In this document: piece after piece, positions 1 to 13,106 of the stretch
Layout of the letters: each line of letters opens with the position of its first letter
How positions within the stretch are numbered: the first letter of the stretch is position 1
From: Pelodera strongyloides
Taxonomy: Eukaryota; Nematoda; Chromadorea; Rhabditida; Rhabditidae
NCBI GenBank assembly: GCA_036852015.1
Contig: JAANDG010000028.1
Location: 62,001 to 126,000 of the forward strand
Reading direction: 5' to 3'
DNA length: 64,000 nucleotides
Program-made: the position numbers and the translations under genes
The notes under the pieces: generated by a model
Told to the model about the DNA's origin: nothing
The model's database searches: none
Seen by the model: only the letters and a program-made list of their open reading frames with translations

Positions 1-528
1 TTCTACTGCGTTAGTCGCATGGGTTACGGTAGGCAATTGACATGCATGTAAAATGACTTGAACATGGACGTGCATTTGACCTTTTCGCATGTGCGATTCG
101 CGTCGCGAACATTGAAACCCTCTCCTTGGTATGTGGGTAGACGTGGGGACTTTGCGTTTATATTATTTTGGTTCAGTTGGCACTTTGCATTCCTTGCCGC
201 CGAAGAAGAATATAGTAGAAGAAGGTTGACAAACAGACAGCTCCCGGGCTCGGCCCGCCTATTTTCCGAGAATCTCAAAGTTTCCGAGCTCGGCCCGAGA
301 ATCTTGTTAGAATACTCATACTGGGGAAATAGGCGCAGAAAGCTCGGAAATTCAAAGTTCCTCGGAAAAAGCTCGGGATTCATTAGCGGAGTGATACATT
401 TAAAGTTAGAAGTATATTTATTGACATGCTTTTATTGCTCTCTGCATATTAAGGTTTATTGAAACATTCGATTAATCTTTATATTTAATGTTTTCTGAAT
501 ATGCGAAATAATGTCTCGATCTTTATAG
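1..528. other. Region upstream of first visible ligase exon
   Basis: I find no exon here. It is presumably intron 1 of the ligase gene or its 5' flank, because the exon at 529 needs two bases from an earlier exon. Positions 237-385 contain a GC-rich stretch with repeated CTCGG and GCTCGG words and a loose inverted repeat (CCTATTTTCC against GGGAAATAGG), possibly a decayed hairpin element. Confidence 0.4.
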
Positions 529-3500
529 AGAAGATGTACAAAAAGAGCTTGGCGTTTGGACGGATTTGGAGCAAAAGCGACCCTTACTACCCAATCAGCG
601 GATCTTGCACCTGGGACTCCTCTTTCTAAGGGTTGCAAAATTTCCGGAAAATAGCGATGTTAGTTGGTTTTAGAATTAGTGGAATTGTTTGTTTATTATC
701 GATGACCACATTGCATAATTGTCTTTCTGTTGTAGCACAAAAATTATATGTTTTCACTGAAACTTATCCATATGCGTGGTGTTCTTGTGATCGTGAGCCC
801 TAGGAAATGAGATCTCAAGTAGTTGCATTCCTATGCATTTATGCAAAGAGGGGTCTAATTGGGGTCTAGTTTTTTTTTCTAATTTCGCTCATTTGCATAT
901 GCTGCATTAGTTGCTCAAGAACTGTTCCACTCGCAGTAAAAAAAAGAAAATGATTACTCCTTTGAAATGAGAAAAATGCACCAATTCCAATGTTGCGATT
1001 CGCCTGGTCACTCAGCTCAACGGAATCTTTAGCCGGTAGCCTCATTTTCAATTTTCAACGTTGAACGTATTTTTAGGAACTGTGCTTATTGTGTCGACAC
1101 ATGATCATGTCACTGGACAGCCCGTCAAGGGAATCTAATATAGCAGCTGTGTTCCTATCGAAATCGACTCTGAACGATGGAAATCGATTAATTCGCGGAA
1201 TTATGAAAGTGATTCCGGGGATTCTCGGACAGATGACGGTATTTATTTGTGTTTTTTTTTTTGCTTTAAATACTTTAAAATTCTGGGTTGGTTGTTGGTT
1301 TTGTGTCAAGCTGGTAGGGCTGGAAACGAAGTGTGTTATATCCATTTTTTTTAATAGTTGTTATAAGTCGCTACCTAGATTACTCCATATAATAATGTGT
1401 GTATTTCTACTAGACAATTCACTGTACTGAATTTAATTGTTTCTGTTTTACGTTAGAAACTGTTTCCCTTTGTAAAGAATCCATGTTTTGTTTGTTTCCA
1501 GGGTGCTAAGATGAGCGAGGTGAAGTGCTGGAACCACCTAGTACATTTCTTAGTAAGGTTTTCGTCCGCGAATGCCTGGTCTTTGGCCCGAGGTGCTCAG
1601 CCGGCTGTTTTGCAGGTAAGCAAAGGATTTTATATTCTATTTTGTTTCCATTAACGTTACTTACCGCTACGGTAGGAAATATAATATCATATAGATGGCT
1701 GTATGTATAATCCGGATTTTGATCAAAGCTGCGGTCGGTGTGCGTATGCAAATGTATTGAAAAAGGGAATGCAATGGACGTGAGCATTAAGGATTGGCAA
1801 TTCGAAACTTCGACTTGTAGATATGTTAAATTGTCTGCCTCCTACCACATTTGTCATCATTCGCTTGTTTTATTATTAACTCTTTATTACAAAAAAGTGC
1901 ACAAAATTATGTAGAACCAATACAGAGAGATAAACATATTAGGTTCTGAATACGCTGTGCGCAAAGATGGCATCTCCTTTGAACGAGCCTAACAACTACG
2001 AGCAATTGGCGGTAAGTTTTTGTTGCATTGTTTGTGTTGGCGGGCTTTATGAGCCTAAGCGACGTTTAGTTTTATATCTGTTGAATGTTTTTGTACAGTA
2101 CAATCTCAATTCTAACCTGTAACCTCATAATATTATACGTTATAGAGCTTGTAGCCGGTGTGTAGTTTGTAAAAGCTATGTACAGAGAAGAGACACACAC
2201 ACACTGTGTGTGTCTCTTCTCTGTACATAGCACAGTCATAAAGTGATTAGCGCATTTTGCCGGTAAAACAAAGTCGCGGACTGATTCCTTCCGCCAAATA
2301 CTCATACTCGTTTTTTTCGGGCGCTAATATTGTTTCCGGTGTCTTAGGGTCACCTTTTGAGATATGTTAACTTTTTTTTTAAAGTATGATCCTGTTGTAT
2401 TCCAGAAGTCTCTGTATACAGCCGTAAACGCGGCCCGCCCACTCATCGCACCGGAAGCTGTTTCGGCTCTATTTCACCTTCTGTTCCAACGCTTTTCGAC
2501 TACGCCCACCCTATCGGCACTCTTTATCTCAAAGGTCCTTACTTGCCCGGCAGTTTTGACGCATCTGAGCAAAGCGGTGAGTGAGTTGTTTTTTTGGTTG
2601 AGAAGCTAGTCCAAATTGCTGACCCATTATCTCTACACGATAATGGTCACCGATTTACCGAGTTGGTGAAACATCTCGAATTTACACTTGTGATTTTCAC
2701 CCGGCTGTTTTGTTGTGATGCAATTGTCATCTGGACGTTTCTCTACTGTGCTAAACACGTTATTGCTTTGAAAATCGTGTTGAACCACTCTTGAATATTA
2801 AAGGAGCACACTCTTTAGTACAAGTACATAAATCTTTCTTTAGTACATCTTTAGTCTTTAGTACATCCTTAGTACATAAGTTTTATCACCTATACTTTGT
2901 GCGTTTTTCAGACAAGTGACGTCGTGCTCTCCAACGGACTCCTGGGCAAGATCGTGACAATTGCCAGAAAGGATCCGAGTATTGTCGAAGAGGTTCCACC
3001 GACCGTTGGACTCAACTTCATCGGGAATATACTTCATCTCGCACGCCATGATAATGTGGTGAGAAATGTTTACTTTCTTTAAAAAATTTGGTGAATGAGT
3101 GCAATTTATGTGGAATGACTGGTGGTAGAATGTAGTATGTATATCTATGAAACCGTGACTAATATGTATAGTATAGAAGGGGTATAGATGGTGGTGGTAT
3201 TAATCTAACTGCATTACTATGCGTGTAAACTACGGTATCCAAACTCAATTCCTATGCGTAAACTACGGTAATATAAGCTCAATTCCCATGTGTAAACTAC
3301 GGTAATGTAAGCTCAATTCCCATGTGTAAACTACGGTAATGTAAGCTCAATTCCTACATGTATTCAGGCCCTGGTCGAGCATCTGCTAGACTGGGCATGG
3401 ATGCTGAACACAGTCCTTCTGAAGTGCCGAACTTGTGTGGTCGGAAAAGGCGAGCGAAGCAGCCACAACCATTGGCATCCGGTGTTTGGCAACTTTAGGC

Positions 3501-6500
3501 AGAGGATCGATGCTGGGTGGGGGTTTTTTGTTTTGCATTCTTCATTATAAGAAAGTGCTCTTTAAAGTAGGTTATTCCGGTGCTTACCTTATTGTGTGTA
3601 ATTGCGAGGCCATTTCAGTGAGTGGTGAAAGTTTGAACTATTTAGTATTTCGAGCGTCTGAGTAAGCTAATTGCGTTCGTAGTTCATGTAAGTAGGGATG
3701 AGGCTGGATGTGATTTCCGGTTTTGTTTCGCTGCAAGTCTTGAGAGAAACAGAAGTGTAGACAGAAGGGGCAATGCAATGGCAATGCGTAGAAAGGAATT
3801 ATGGGCACTATACTAGGGTGGGTAGGAAGAGGGCGGGTAGGAAAGTACTATAAGTCACCATTTCGATGTTACCCCATAAATGCATCAATAATGTAGATCC
3901 AACGGAAGCGCAAGCGGATTAATAGCTCACACCTCGAGTTATTGAATTATTTTCTTTTTAGGACTGAAGGGTCATTGCGCAACGTCATGACACAAGTGGA
4001 GCTATTGTGGGGTCGTGAAGTGGTCAATTGTTTGTTTGCTAAGGTAAGCCACAATACTACAGCGGTACTGGCGTGACAAGTGACAATAGCCCGTATTCTC
4101 GGGTCGACGGGAATGTTCCGGTTGGGAGCTCATTCGTATGCAAATTTTTCCTCCAGCTAGTCTAGATAGTCGAGAAATTTGCATACAAAGGATTTCCCAA
4201 ACGGAACGTTTCCGTCGACCCGAGAATACGGGCTAATAGGACTCTATATAGGTATGAAACATGTCCCGACGCAAACAGAGCGTTTGTAGTGGAGCTGTTC
4301 TGTTTAGTTTGATGGTAGAAACTTATGCGTCGCGCAGCCTTTAGTACACTTACCATCGCAGTCCTAATTTAGTGGGACTAATTTTGTTAACGTAAATTCT
4401 CACAAACAAACATAGTTGATTTTTGATTTTGTGTAATACGGTAGCTTTTTATTCCAGGTATTACCATGTGGAGATCCTTCAACAAATCATGACACGGGAA
4501 AAACGGAGAAATCGAGTAGTGATCTGGTGCTAGCTTTGCAAAGTGAGTACTTTTAGTTCTTGTTTTGCGAGACGATGGTATGTGCGCTAGAACAATATGT
4601 TTAAGACTCTGCTTCACTCGCAGTTTTAAAAACCCATGGTTTCTATGTGGTTCTATTTCCAGTTTCCACCTATTTTTTCGTTAGGTAATTGAGAATAACA
4701 AGAACTTGTCAAAACAGTTATTTTTAGTGCCCCTTTCCCCGTTTGCGATGTAGGTGGCTGCTATCTTTATCCTGTTTGTGGTGCTCGCGTAAGCAATGTA
4801 AATAAATAAATAAATAGACGCCCTCACTTGATTTTAGAGAACTCAAACCATGGGAAGAGAATAAGAAAATTGAAAATGAAACTGGTTTCCGGTTTGAAAA
4901 TAAGAAATTGGAGAAAAATGAGTGTTTCGTTCATGAAAATGATGATGGGTAAGTTGGGTTGACTTCGACACTTCGACGTGTTTCATTCGATGTACTTACT
5001 TGGTTGGAGTGGACTAGCTCGTTTGCTAGAGAGAACTTGTTTCACTTACCCACAAATAAGGATTTCTACGTTCATGAAAATGATGCTGTTTTTGAGTGGT
5101 GTACTATTTGAGTTTTTAAATAAGCATGCAAAAAGCGGGAGAATGGAGAGAAAGATTACTAATTACTAATGAAATAGGTAAAGAGAGGGAGATATAAGAG
5201 GGGATATAAACGTCGGAAGGATAATTGGGAGAGAGGGGTATTGAGTGCGAGGGAGGATTAGATTAAAGCTCTTAATCTTTCAGAACTTCGGAAGAAGATC
5301 GGTTCGTTGTCCACGTCTGACTCAGTTTCCGAGGGAACGCTGAGCCTCGGCCCTATTTCGATGACGTCACTCGTCTGCCAGGTCTACATGAATGCAGTTG
5401 ACACACTGACGAATAAACGATCGGAAATTTTGTCAGGTTGGATTTTGTTATACTTTGGCAATTCCAAATATAAACTACAGAAATTAGAAAGCCGGTAGTG
5501 TTCCTGAGCAGACAGACCACTTGTTATGACTTAGTGAATGGATTAGATTATTGACACATACATCGAAACATATGCAATCAAAAGGATACCCTAAGACGAA
5601 CGGCTTCACAACGGATATTCTAAGACTTTCGTTGATTTTGACAGTAGTTGAGTAGTAGTGCCTTGCCTGCTGTTTCATAGTCCAGCAACTAGCAATTCTG
5701 CTGTTTTTGGGTCAGTCTATGGCGGTTTCTAATGGAAGCCAAACCGTTTACATATTTACCTGATAAGGGGGCCATGCAATACATTTTAGGGTTGTGTCGA
5801 GAAGATTCTCTGCTCACCTCACTCTGGGCTCATTTGTGCTCCTGGCCCAGCTCGTCGGACCCCGCCCCTCTGGGCAGAGCACTGGCGCTCATGACGCAAC
5901 CCACCGCCATAGCCACTCCACATTTGGCACCGCTGCATTTGTTCGCCAACGCTGCGGCGAGTGTGATTAGGTGAGTGAGTTTGGGGTCTTCGTCTAGTTG
6001 AAGGAAGTGAGCGAAGTACTGAAGTATACTGTACGACTGTACCGTATTTGCGTTTCATGAACACTTGAACTTTTTTTGGCTGAAATAGGAAGGCGCCTGA
6101 ATACTCGCGTATCTGAGTAGATCCCACCATGTGAATCAAGGGGAGGCTTTTTCTATTCTGAGGCTCTGCCCTCTGCTCCACGAGACTGGGAGAGGAGAGA
6201 TGTGCCGGGTGTGCACTCCCATCCTTGAATGTTAGTTTCATTGTTTAGTATTCTCGATGACGAAGAGATATTCGAGATGGGTCGGCCGTTCACTGCCCGC
6301 CAACTTGCTTCAATTGCCCGTTTCACAAATGTGTTCTGCTTCCGAACGGTTTGGAATGGTATCATTGGTTGGTGTTTTTATATTTGATATTCTTTTGAGT
6401 TTCGGTGGTCATCTAACCCAATTCCTTGTTGTTTGCCTTTCTTCCGTACTTCCATCCCTGAGTGTATATGCGTGCAGCTTACCTTTACGAATTAACATAA

Positions 6501-9500
6501 CGTAACATAACATTTATTACGACAACAAATGTATCGAGCAAGTTTCTTCTTCCCGGTGCTAAGTGTTTCGTGTTCCCATACGAAGCGATGAGCTCCTTTA
6601 ATGTTTGTGGAGGGTGTGAGTCAGAGAGAAAGAGATATAAAAAAAATATTTTTTTGGCTTGGTTTAGGTCGACCACTCTTGAACATGCATTTTATTTTTA
6701 TATTTAGATCGTGAGGAGAAGTCGGCGATGGCTCCAGTCTTCACGTCGATTCTTCACCTCAATGAGATTCTGTACACGAGAGACTGTCGTCGTTCGTTTA
6801 CCGGCGATCCCAAGTTTTGGCTGGCACCGTGAGTTGTGTTTCATTTTGCAATATTCCCAAATTTGCATAAGCATGAGAACTCCAGAGGCCGTATTCACTC
6901 ACCACTCCGATTCCGTCGGGGAAATATTCCATGGGGTCAGAAAATAGCATTCTAATGTAATAGACGCAGAGAAAACGACGGGGAATTGAGTGGTGAATAT
7001 GGCCTCAGAATACGGAAAGCTCTAATAAATTTTCCTTATGAATAATAGGAATGCTAACGCTAAGTAACGTAATTAATCTAATCATAATATGGTTCTGTAA
7101 GTACATGTTATTAATTGCACTTGCATATTTCAGTGACGTCAAAAGTCTCGTGTTGATGAATGAATTTGAGAAGAAAACTGAGCGAGGTGAGTGAGACTTT
7201 TGTTACTGGACGGAGATACAGATACAGAGGATAGACTTGCCATTGCGGAATCCAACCCCATCATCGACTTTATGAGTTTGTTGAAACATCGTGATAGTGA
7301 CTTTATTACCGATTACTGGTGCCGGTTTCCGTATGCGAATATTAATATTTCGAGTTGGCCGCTTTATGAGTGAGGTATGTGTGTTTATACTTATATGGTG
7401 CAGTGCTAAGTACTACCGCGTGGCATGTACATGCTTAGTTGTAGTGCTTGAGGGGGGTACCTCATTAGTACTTGGTTACGTCTAAGACCTTTTCTCTCCG
7501 TTGTAGGTCAACTGCTCCTGCGCCGAATGAGCCACTTGGTGAATTTGAAAGAGCGAATGATTCTGTTCAGGAGGCTAGTGCAGTCGGATAAGGTCAGTGA
7601 AAGGGAGTTAGGTCTTTGTGTTTTGCTGCCATGACTATCATACGTTCAGTGGCCATATTCACCACTACGGTTCCCTCGGGGAAATATTCCCTGGGACAGA
7701 AAATAGCATTCTAGCGTGAGACTTATAATAATAATATGGTTTATTGGAAGACAATAAATAAATAAACAAAGAAAGAGCATGCAGTGGAGACAGGGAATTC
7801 CCCGTGGGGAAAAGAGTGGTGAATATGGCCTCTGGTGGAGCTAATTTGGGAAGTAGAGTGAGTGGTGTCCTTCAAAGTATTATAACAGCCATTTACTACG
7901 TCCAGTTCGGTACTACTTGCGGCGGGGATGCTTCCTTTCAATTATCGACATACTCTTTAATTATAGTATTGCAACTTTCATACTTTTTGTAATAAATGTC
8001 CGACCCTGTATTTGTTTTCCTGAATGTATCACAAATATTGATTGCTATGTATGTATATAATTTTACATGGTATACACTGTATGTATACAGTAATCACAAA
8101 AATGGTATATTGATATACTAGGTTATCATTGTGCACACCACACCCTATGGTCTCATTTAATAAATAAAATAAAATGTATACTATTCCAGTCGGGTATCGA
8201 TCTGCCGCCCACATTGATTACGGTGGAGAGAAATCGCCTTGTCGAAGATGGCTATCGACAGCTGAGTCGGATTCCGAGCAGGGCACTCAGGGCGACCGTC
8301 AGGGTCAAGTTCATCAACGTGCAGGTGATTATATCATAATGATAAAATGTTATTCACGATATAAGTGTCAATCACGGAGAAATGGTACAAAAGCCACGTT
8401 TATGAAGGTTTAGTTTAGTATGTTGTGTGTAAAGTGAATTGTGAAAACTATTCATAGTTGTGTGTTGTGTCGAGCAAGTCGAGCTGCTCGAGCATGGTAC
8501 TTAGGTCACTGTTCCAGTTCATCATTGTGCAGATTGTTTATAATTAATTACTTGGTGAATATGCGAGATATCGTCTGGTTTAAAAGTTTTACTTTGCTTT
8601 AGTGAGCCGTCCGTATCTGTAGCTTTTAAGGGCTACCTTAGATACCTACCATAGGTACCTATGGTATCTAAGGTGAGGACTTTCTGAAACAATGCAGCGC
8701 CGTCTAGGCTTGTCTGATCGATCGATATGCTATTCTATTTTACTATTCGACTGAATATTTCGCCCATCTTTATAGGCATTATAGGGTATGGACGAGGCAG
8801 GAATCGACCAGGATGGCGTGTTCAAGGAGTTCCTCGAACTAACCCTCAAACAGGTGTTCCACCCGGAGTTGAACTTGTTCAAGGTTCGTATTTCACTTTC
8901 TTTCGTTTAGTATAAGAAGACAATCCACCTTGACTGTGTGTAAACTGTAACCCTATATGTAGACTGTGGATGATCTTGGTGCTTGGTTCCAGTATTAGTA
9001 AACTTAGTATTGGTGAAAACACATGATGGGTCTGGGAGAAGAAGAGAAACTTGTAGCTCCTTACAGTACTTTTCTGATTTTCACCATACCTGATATTCTA
9101 ACCCCGACGGTGGTATGGCTACGAGCTCAAGACCACCGTCTAAGTGTCTGCAATATGCTAATTCGGATGGTGGTTTCGTCGGCCAGAGCGTCAACGAGTT
9201 TATGCCATGAGAAGAAGTGGTGCGGGTTTAGGTTCGTTTTTTCCCGCGTTTTTTTTCAACATGTGAGATGACAGTTTTCCTTTAGGCAAGCTCCAATGGC
9301 CAGCTCTATCCCTCGTCAACGTCTTCTGTGCACGAGGAACATTTGGAACTATTCACATTTGTTGGTCGAATGCTTGCGAAAGCAGTTTATGAGGGAATAG
9401 TGGTCGATGTTCAACTGGCTCCGGTGCTTTTAGCTACGGTAGGATGCTTTTAACCTTTAACGGCGGTAGGGTGCTTTTAACTACGGTAGGGTGATGTTTA

Positions 9501-12500
9501 CGCTATTAGACTAGTTAGTGCTTGGAGATGTACAGTATTAAATACTGAATTTGGTGTCTGTGGTTGGCTAAGGCCGGCTAAGGGAAACCCAGTTGTCTTA
9601 GTAAGTGGTTCAAGAGTCTGGTTAGTTGGAGATAAACTGCCCTTAACGTGGTTGTGATTTGAAGGTTTCAGGTTCTTGGCAATAAACGACTGTGTGCGTT
9701 TGACGAACTCGCTCAACTTGATGCTCAACTCTATAAGAATTTGACTTATGTGAAAAGGTGACCTACGATTTGGTTATTGTTTGATGATTATGTTATGTTT
9801 TGGCGTGCCTTGGGTTCTCAAACCGTGATGTTGCAAGTACTTGACTTATTCTAAGGTGGACTCTGTTATTGGTAAATATATGTTAGACTAGAGGGCTGAA
9901 CGGAAATTATGCTAGTGGGTTTATGCTCTAGTCTGATGTGAAAATGTATTTTTTGAGTTTTGGATGGCTATATCGCCCGGCTGTTGTACACATGTGAATT
10001 GTGCGTGGCTTGTGAAGCTTAGACCGAGTAATCAGAAGGGGTGCAGAGCATAGTTCGCAAATCACGTAGCATACCGCTTTTGATTCGGTGGCTTAGAGTC
10101 CGTCGTAGTTAGTTTATCGTGTCATGTATTAACTTGTAACGTAGGTTGTGTAGGTTATGTTCGACTTCGTTCCTTTATAGATATTCGGATAGTGAAGATG
10201 TGGGCGATCTTTCACTGACATATTCAATCGATCAAGATTTTATGGGAAAGGTAGGGTTTAGTTTTTGACTATCTTCCTCACCTTTGGGCTATCAAATGGA
10301 TTATGGACGGTGTTTAAAATAACGGCGAAACGCTTTGAATGTGTGATTTGAAAACTTGGGCAGTGAATGCTTGTCCAGGGCACGTTTCACATTTTTGTGT
10401 TCAAAACTAGTTTGGTTACTGGTGGTGTGAAAACAGCAGTTATTGTGTTGTTGTAGGGTTGCTAATGCATTTTTTGTTTCCTTTCACTTCCTAGCATTGC
10501 AGAAAGTAAATGGGTTGCTGTTAGTCCTGGTCAATCCATTTTTTTTTTGTAGTTTTTTTATCACACCGTCTACTCACGTCAGGGGGAGGAGGGGTTCTTG
10601 TGAAACTAACTAAAGTAGCATAAAATACTGTAGTTACGATTTAGACGGTACAGTTTTCACCTCAGTTTTATAGCCGTTGGGACTTGTGGAAGTGTTTTTC
10701 GAAGGCGCGAAGGGTAAGTTCGAAGTTTTATTCTGTGATCTAATAGTTTGTCTGCTTCCAGATTACGACTGTGGACCTGGTACCCGGTGGCCGAACGATC
10801 CAAGTTACCAATGAAAACAAGTAGGTTTATGTGGATCTCACAGCAGTCGCGAAGCAGTCGGGGAAATTATTGATAGTTCTTTTCATTCATGTTACCTTAC
10901 CTACACGTTTGAGAAAATGGCGCGCTTTTGGCACACTTAGGTAGGGGGCGTGGATATGCGCCACTGTGTACAGAGCTTATCTTTTGGAGTAAACTCGCCC
11001 GTTTGATGTCCTGAGGCACACTATCACCTCATTGTAATTTTACCTCTGGTTAATCTAATTGCAAGATATTTAAATATTCATTAACCCATAAAATGTATGC
11101 ATCAATATGATGAAAGGTTGGATGAAAGGAAAGGAAATGTAGGTTGGATGAAAGCCATGAAAGAAAAATGGTTTATTTTTTATTTATTTATTTATTTCGT
11201 GGCGCCTGACTATTTAAACGCCCATTTCCAGGATCGACTACGTGCACCGAATGGCTCATTATCGGGTCTTTACCGAGACGGCGGCCCAATGCAAAGCGTT
11301 TGTGAATGGCTTCCAATCGGTGATCAACCCGGCATGGCTGTTCCTTTTTGCGCCCCATGAACTACAGTACCTGATTGCGGGGACAACGACGTAGGTCTTG
11401 CTAATAAATAAATGTTTAAATGTTTATTAGACTCTTAGAAAGAGCGCAACGCCATAAGAGACGATAAAAGAATTCAATAGTTTTAAAATTCAAAGTAGTA
11501 AATCAAAGATAAAGTAAAGATGTAGCGTTTTACGAGCAAGCATCTAATGTTTGCCCAAAGAAGTGTTTGTTGTTGGCGAAATGTTAGAAATTATGTGATT
11601 GGTTGACTGTGTATGAATATTGGATTATGAGTTCGGTGTGTCACTCACGTTTTGGAATAGTGCAATGTGTAACTGTAGCGTAGTGTGTTATTTATAATTA
11701 AGTGGAGGAGGATTCAGTAGTACATAAATCGAGCACCCGCCTATTCGTTCGTTGAGCCCGAAGAAGGTGATGTCGCGGGCAAGACGAATTAGTTATCATT
11801 ATTATTAATGATAGATTTCCAGTGACATCGATATGGCCGATCTGCGTAAACACGTGCAGTACTACGGTGGATTTCACTCCAATCACAGGCTTATCAAATG
11901 GTTGTGGCAGATCCTGGATAGCGACTTTAGTGCTGAGGAGCGACGACTATTCTTGAAGGTATAGCTAACTGAATAGATAATTGAAGGTATAGATAATTGG
12001 TCTGACCCCCACGACTTACTTACGTCACCTGCTGTGACGTACGCAGATGCATATTTCGGTGACGTACGCATATGTGTAGTTTCTTACCAGCGTAGTTGGT
12101 AACTATCGTCACAGACGTATTTTGTTCCTCACATTAGGGCACATTGCTTTAGACTATCATTATTACTATACGAACAACGCTTTACACGTCGAAATAAAAA
12201 TAAATCTTTTCAGTTCGTCACGTCATGTTCCCGAGGTCCACTACTTGGTTTCGGCTACTTGGAACCCCCGTTCTCTATTCGATGTGTAGAAGTGTCCGAT
12301 GATCAAGTATGTTTCTTCGTTATATGGGTTGGGTAGCCAGGTAGCCTAGTGGTTAGCGTGTCTGTCTCTCGCTCGATTGGTAAGATGTTCGATTCCGATG
12401 TATGTCGACACTCTTTTCTCTTGCGCTGTGTAAAGAAAATTACCGGCCTGTACTCGTTGGTTTATGTGAATACCACTTTATTCAGACATACAATCATCAC

Positions 12501-13106
12501 ACATAGACTTAAGCATGTAGAATCCAGGGTCCCGTTTGCTCTCGAAGTCGGGGATCTTCATTTTTAGCTCCAATCCAAGGCGGTGTCTCTTAGCCGATGT
12601 GTCCCATAGAGTGAAGTAGACGGTAGAAGACGGCACAGAAGATAATACAGAGCGAAAGGTCCGTCCTAAGGCTAGGCAAGGGGAGCGCCTTAACTTTATT
12701 CCCGACGCCGTGGCATGTTTGCAAGATGGTAGCACTGGGCGGGATTCGAACCCGGGTCGTATGGGTGAGAGACGAGAACTTTGCCAGTGAGCCACGACGT
12801 TTACCAAGCTGCGTTGGTTTACTTTGTTGGAACTTAAAAGTGTTCAATGAGCAGTTGTGTGATTATGAGTAGTTTGATTTTTGAATATTGTAACTTATAT
12901 AAACCCAAATTTAGGACCAAGGCGACACTCTGGCCTCTGTTGTCCGTGGTTTCCTTGCCATCAAAAAGAGAGAAGCTCCGAGTCGTTTGCCAACAGCATC
13001 AACTTGCTTTAATCTACTCAAACTTCCCAATTACTCGAAGAAAAGCACGCTACTACAGAAGCTTCGTTACGCTATTCACTCTGGAACCGGTTTCGAGCTT
13101 AGCTAG
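529..13106 (+). CDS. oxi-1: UBE3B-type HECT E3 ubiquitin ligase (5' partial)
   Basis: This gene encodes a HECT ubiquitin ligase, which takes ubiquitin from an E2 onto its own cysteine and passes it to substrates. Twenty-six exons give 1,034 residues: 529-658, 1077-1238, 1502-1615, 1943-2011, 2406-2576, 2912-3058, 3368-3516, 3962-4043, 4458-4542, 4838-4948, 5284-5436, 5790-5970, 6249-6358, 6708-6828, 7134-7186, 7507-7592, 8190-8324, 8785-8883, 9286-9438, 9672-9757, 10181-10250, 10762-10820, 11232-11390, 11823-11958, 12214-12306, 12915-13106. The first exon begins mid-codon, so the N-terminus (normally with an IQ motif) lies left of the window; human UBE3B is about 1,068 residues. Diagnostic HECT stretches are visible: [40 protein letters not shown], and [22 protein letters not shown], whose Cys codon (12226-12228) is the catalytic cysteine. 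DQDG favours UBE3B over UBE3C. The exon at 4838-4948 is poorly conserved; its frame was chosen because only that one joins the next exon. Confidence 0.95.
808..912. mobile_element. Family A hairpin element, degenerate copy
   Basis: The sequence closely matches the middle of the complete copy at 44632-44810, including TGCATTCCTATGCATTTATG, TCTAATTGGG and CTCATTTGCATATGCTGCAT. The terminal GCGAAATACCGGCCGG repeats seen in other copies are not recognisable, so this is a decayed insertion in an intron of the ligase gene. Confidence 0.55.
2175..2231. repeat. Perfect 27-bp-arm hairpin
   Basis: Arms starting GCTATGTACAGAGAAGAG and ending CTCTTCTCTGTACATAGC are exact reverse complements over 27 bases, separated by CAC. 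It lies in an intron of the ligase gene. It could be a minimal foldback element or a small-RNA-type hairpin; no family was recognised. Confidence 0.85.
3241..3366. repeat. 34-bp minisatellite beside a splice acceptor
   Basis: About four units of 34 bases are seen, containing TAAACTACGGTAAT and AAGCTCAATTCC. The array ends directly at the acceptor of the exon starting at 3368. Confidence 0.8.
4087..4235. mobile_element. Family D full-length hairpin element (MITE-like)
   Basis: This ~149-bp near-palindrome has outer arms beginning TAGCCCGTATTCTCGGGTCG and ending CGACCCGAGAATACGGGCTA. The inner arms GTATGCAAATTT and AAATTTGCATAC also pair, so almost the whole element can fold on itself. There is no coding capacity. 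It is inserted in an intron of the ligase gene. Confidence 0.8.
6885..7006. mobile_element. Family B MITE-like element, copy 1
   Basis: Terminal inverted repeats read GAGGCCGTATTCACTCACC and GTGGTGAATATGGCCTC, with an internal TCGGGGAAATATTCC. Related copies are at 7650-7832 and 45335-45455. It lies in an intron of the ligase gene. Confidence 0.75.
7650..7832. mobile_element. Family B MITE-like element, copy 2 with internal insertion
   Basis: The ends GTGGCCATATTCACCACT and AGTGGTGAATATGGCCTC are inverted repeats. The copy is longer than its relatives because an AT-rich segment (about 7729-7770, ATAATAATATGGTTTATTGG) interrupts it. Similar AT-rich words recur near 25425 and 38045. Confidence 0.7.
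8635..8674. repeat. Short palindrome
   Basis: CCTTAGATACC and GGTATCTAAGG face each other around CCATAGGTACCTATGG, which is itself self-complementary. It is intronic. Confidence 0.65.
12340..12405 (+). repeat. tRNA-like sequence (SINE head candidate)
   Basis: An A-box-like TAGCCTAGTGGTTAGCG is followed by a B-box-like TTCGATTCC at tRNA spacing. The stems do not form a clean cloverleaf, so a tRNA-derived SINE is more likely than a gene. It lies in the last intron of the ligase gene. Confidence 0.45.
12716..12800 (-). repeat. tRNA-like sequence in opposite orientation
   Basis: On the minus strand an A-box-like TGGCTCACTGG precedes a perfect B box, GGGTTCGAATCCC. The acceptor stem pairs poorly. 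Together with the + strand copy at 12340 it forms an inverted pair inside one intron. Confidence 0.5.

Noticed and set aside
529..13106. UBE3C rather than UBE3B
   Set aside because: The HECT entry motif is [14 protein letters not shown] as in UBE3B; UBE3C has a different residue pattern there.
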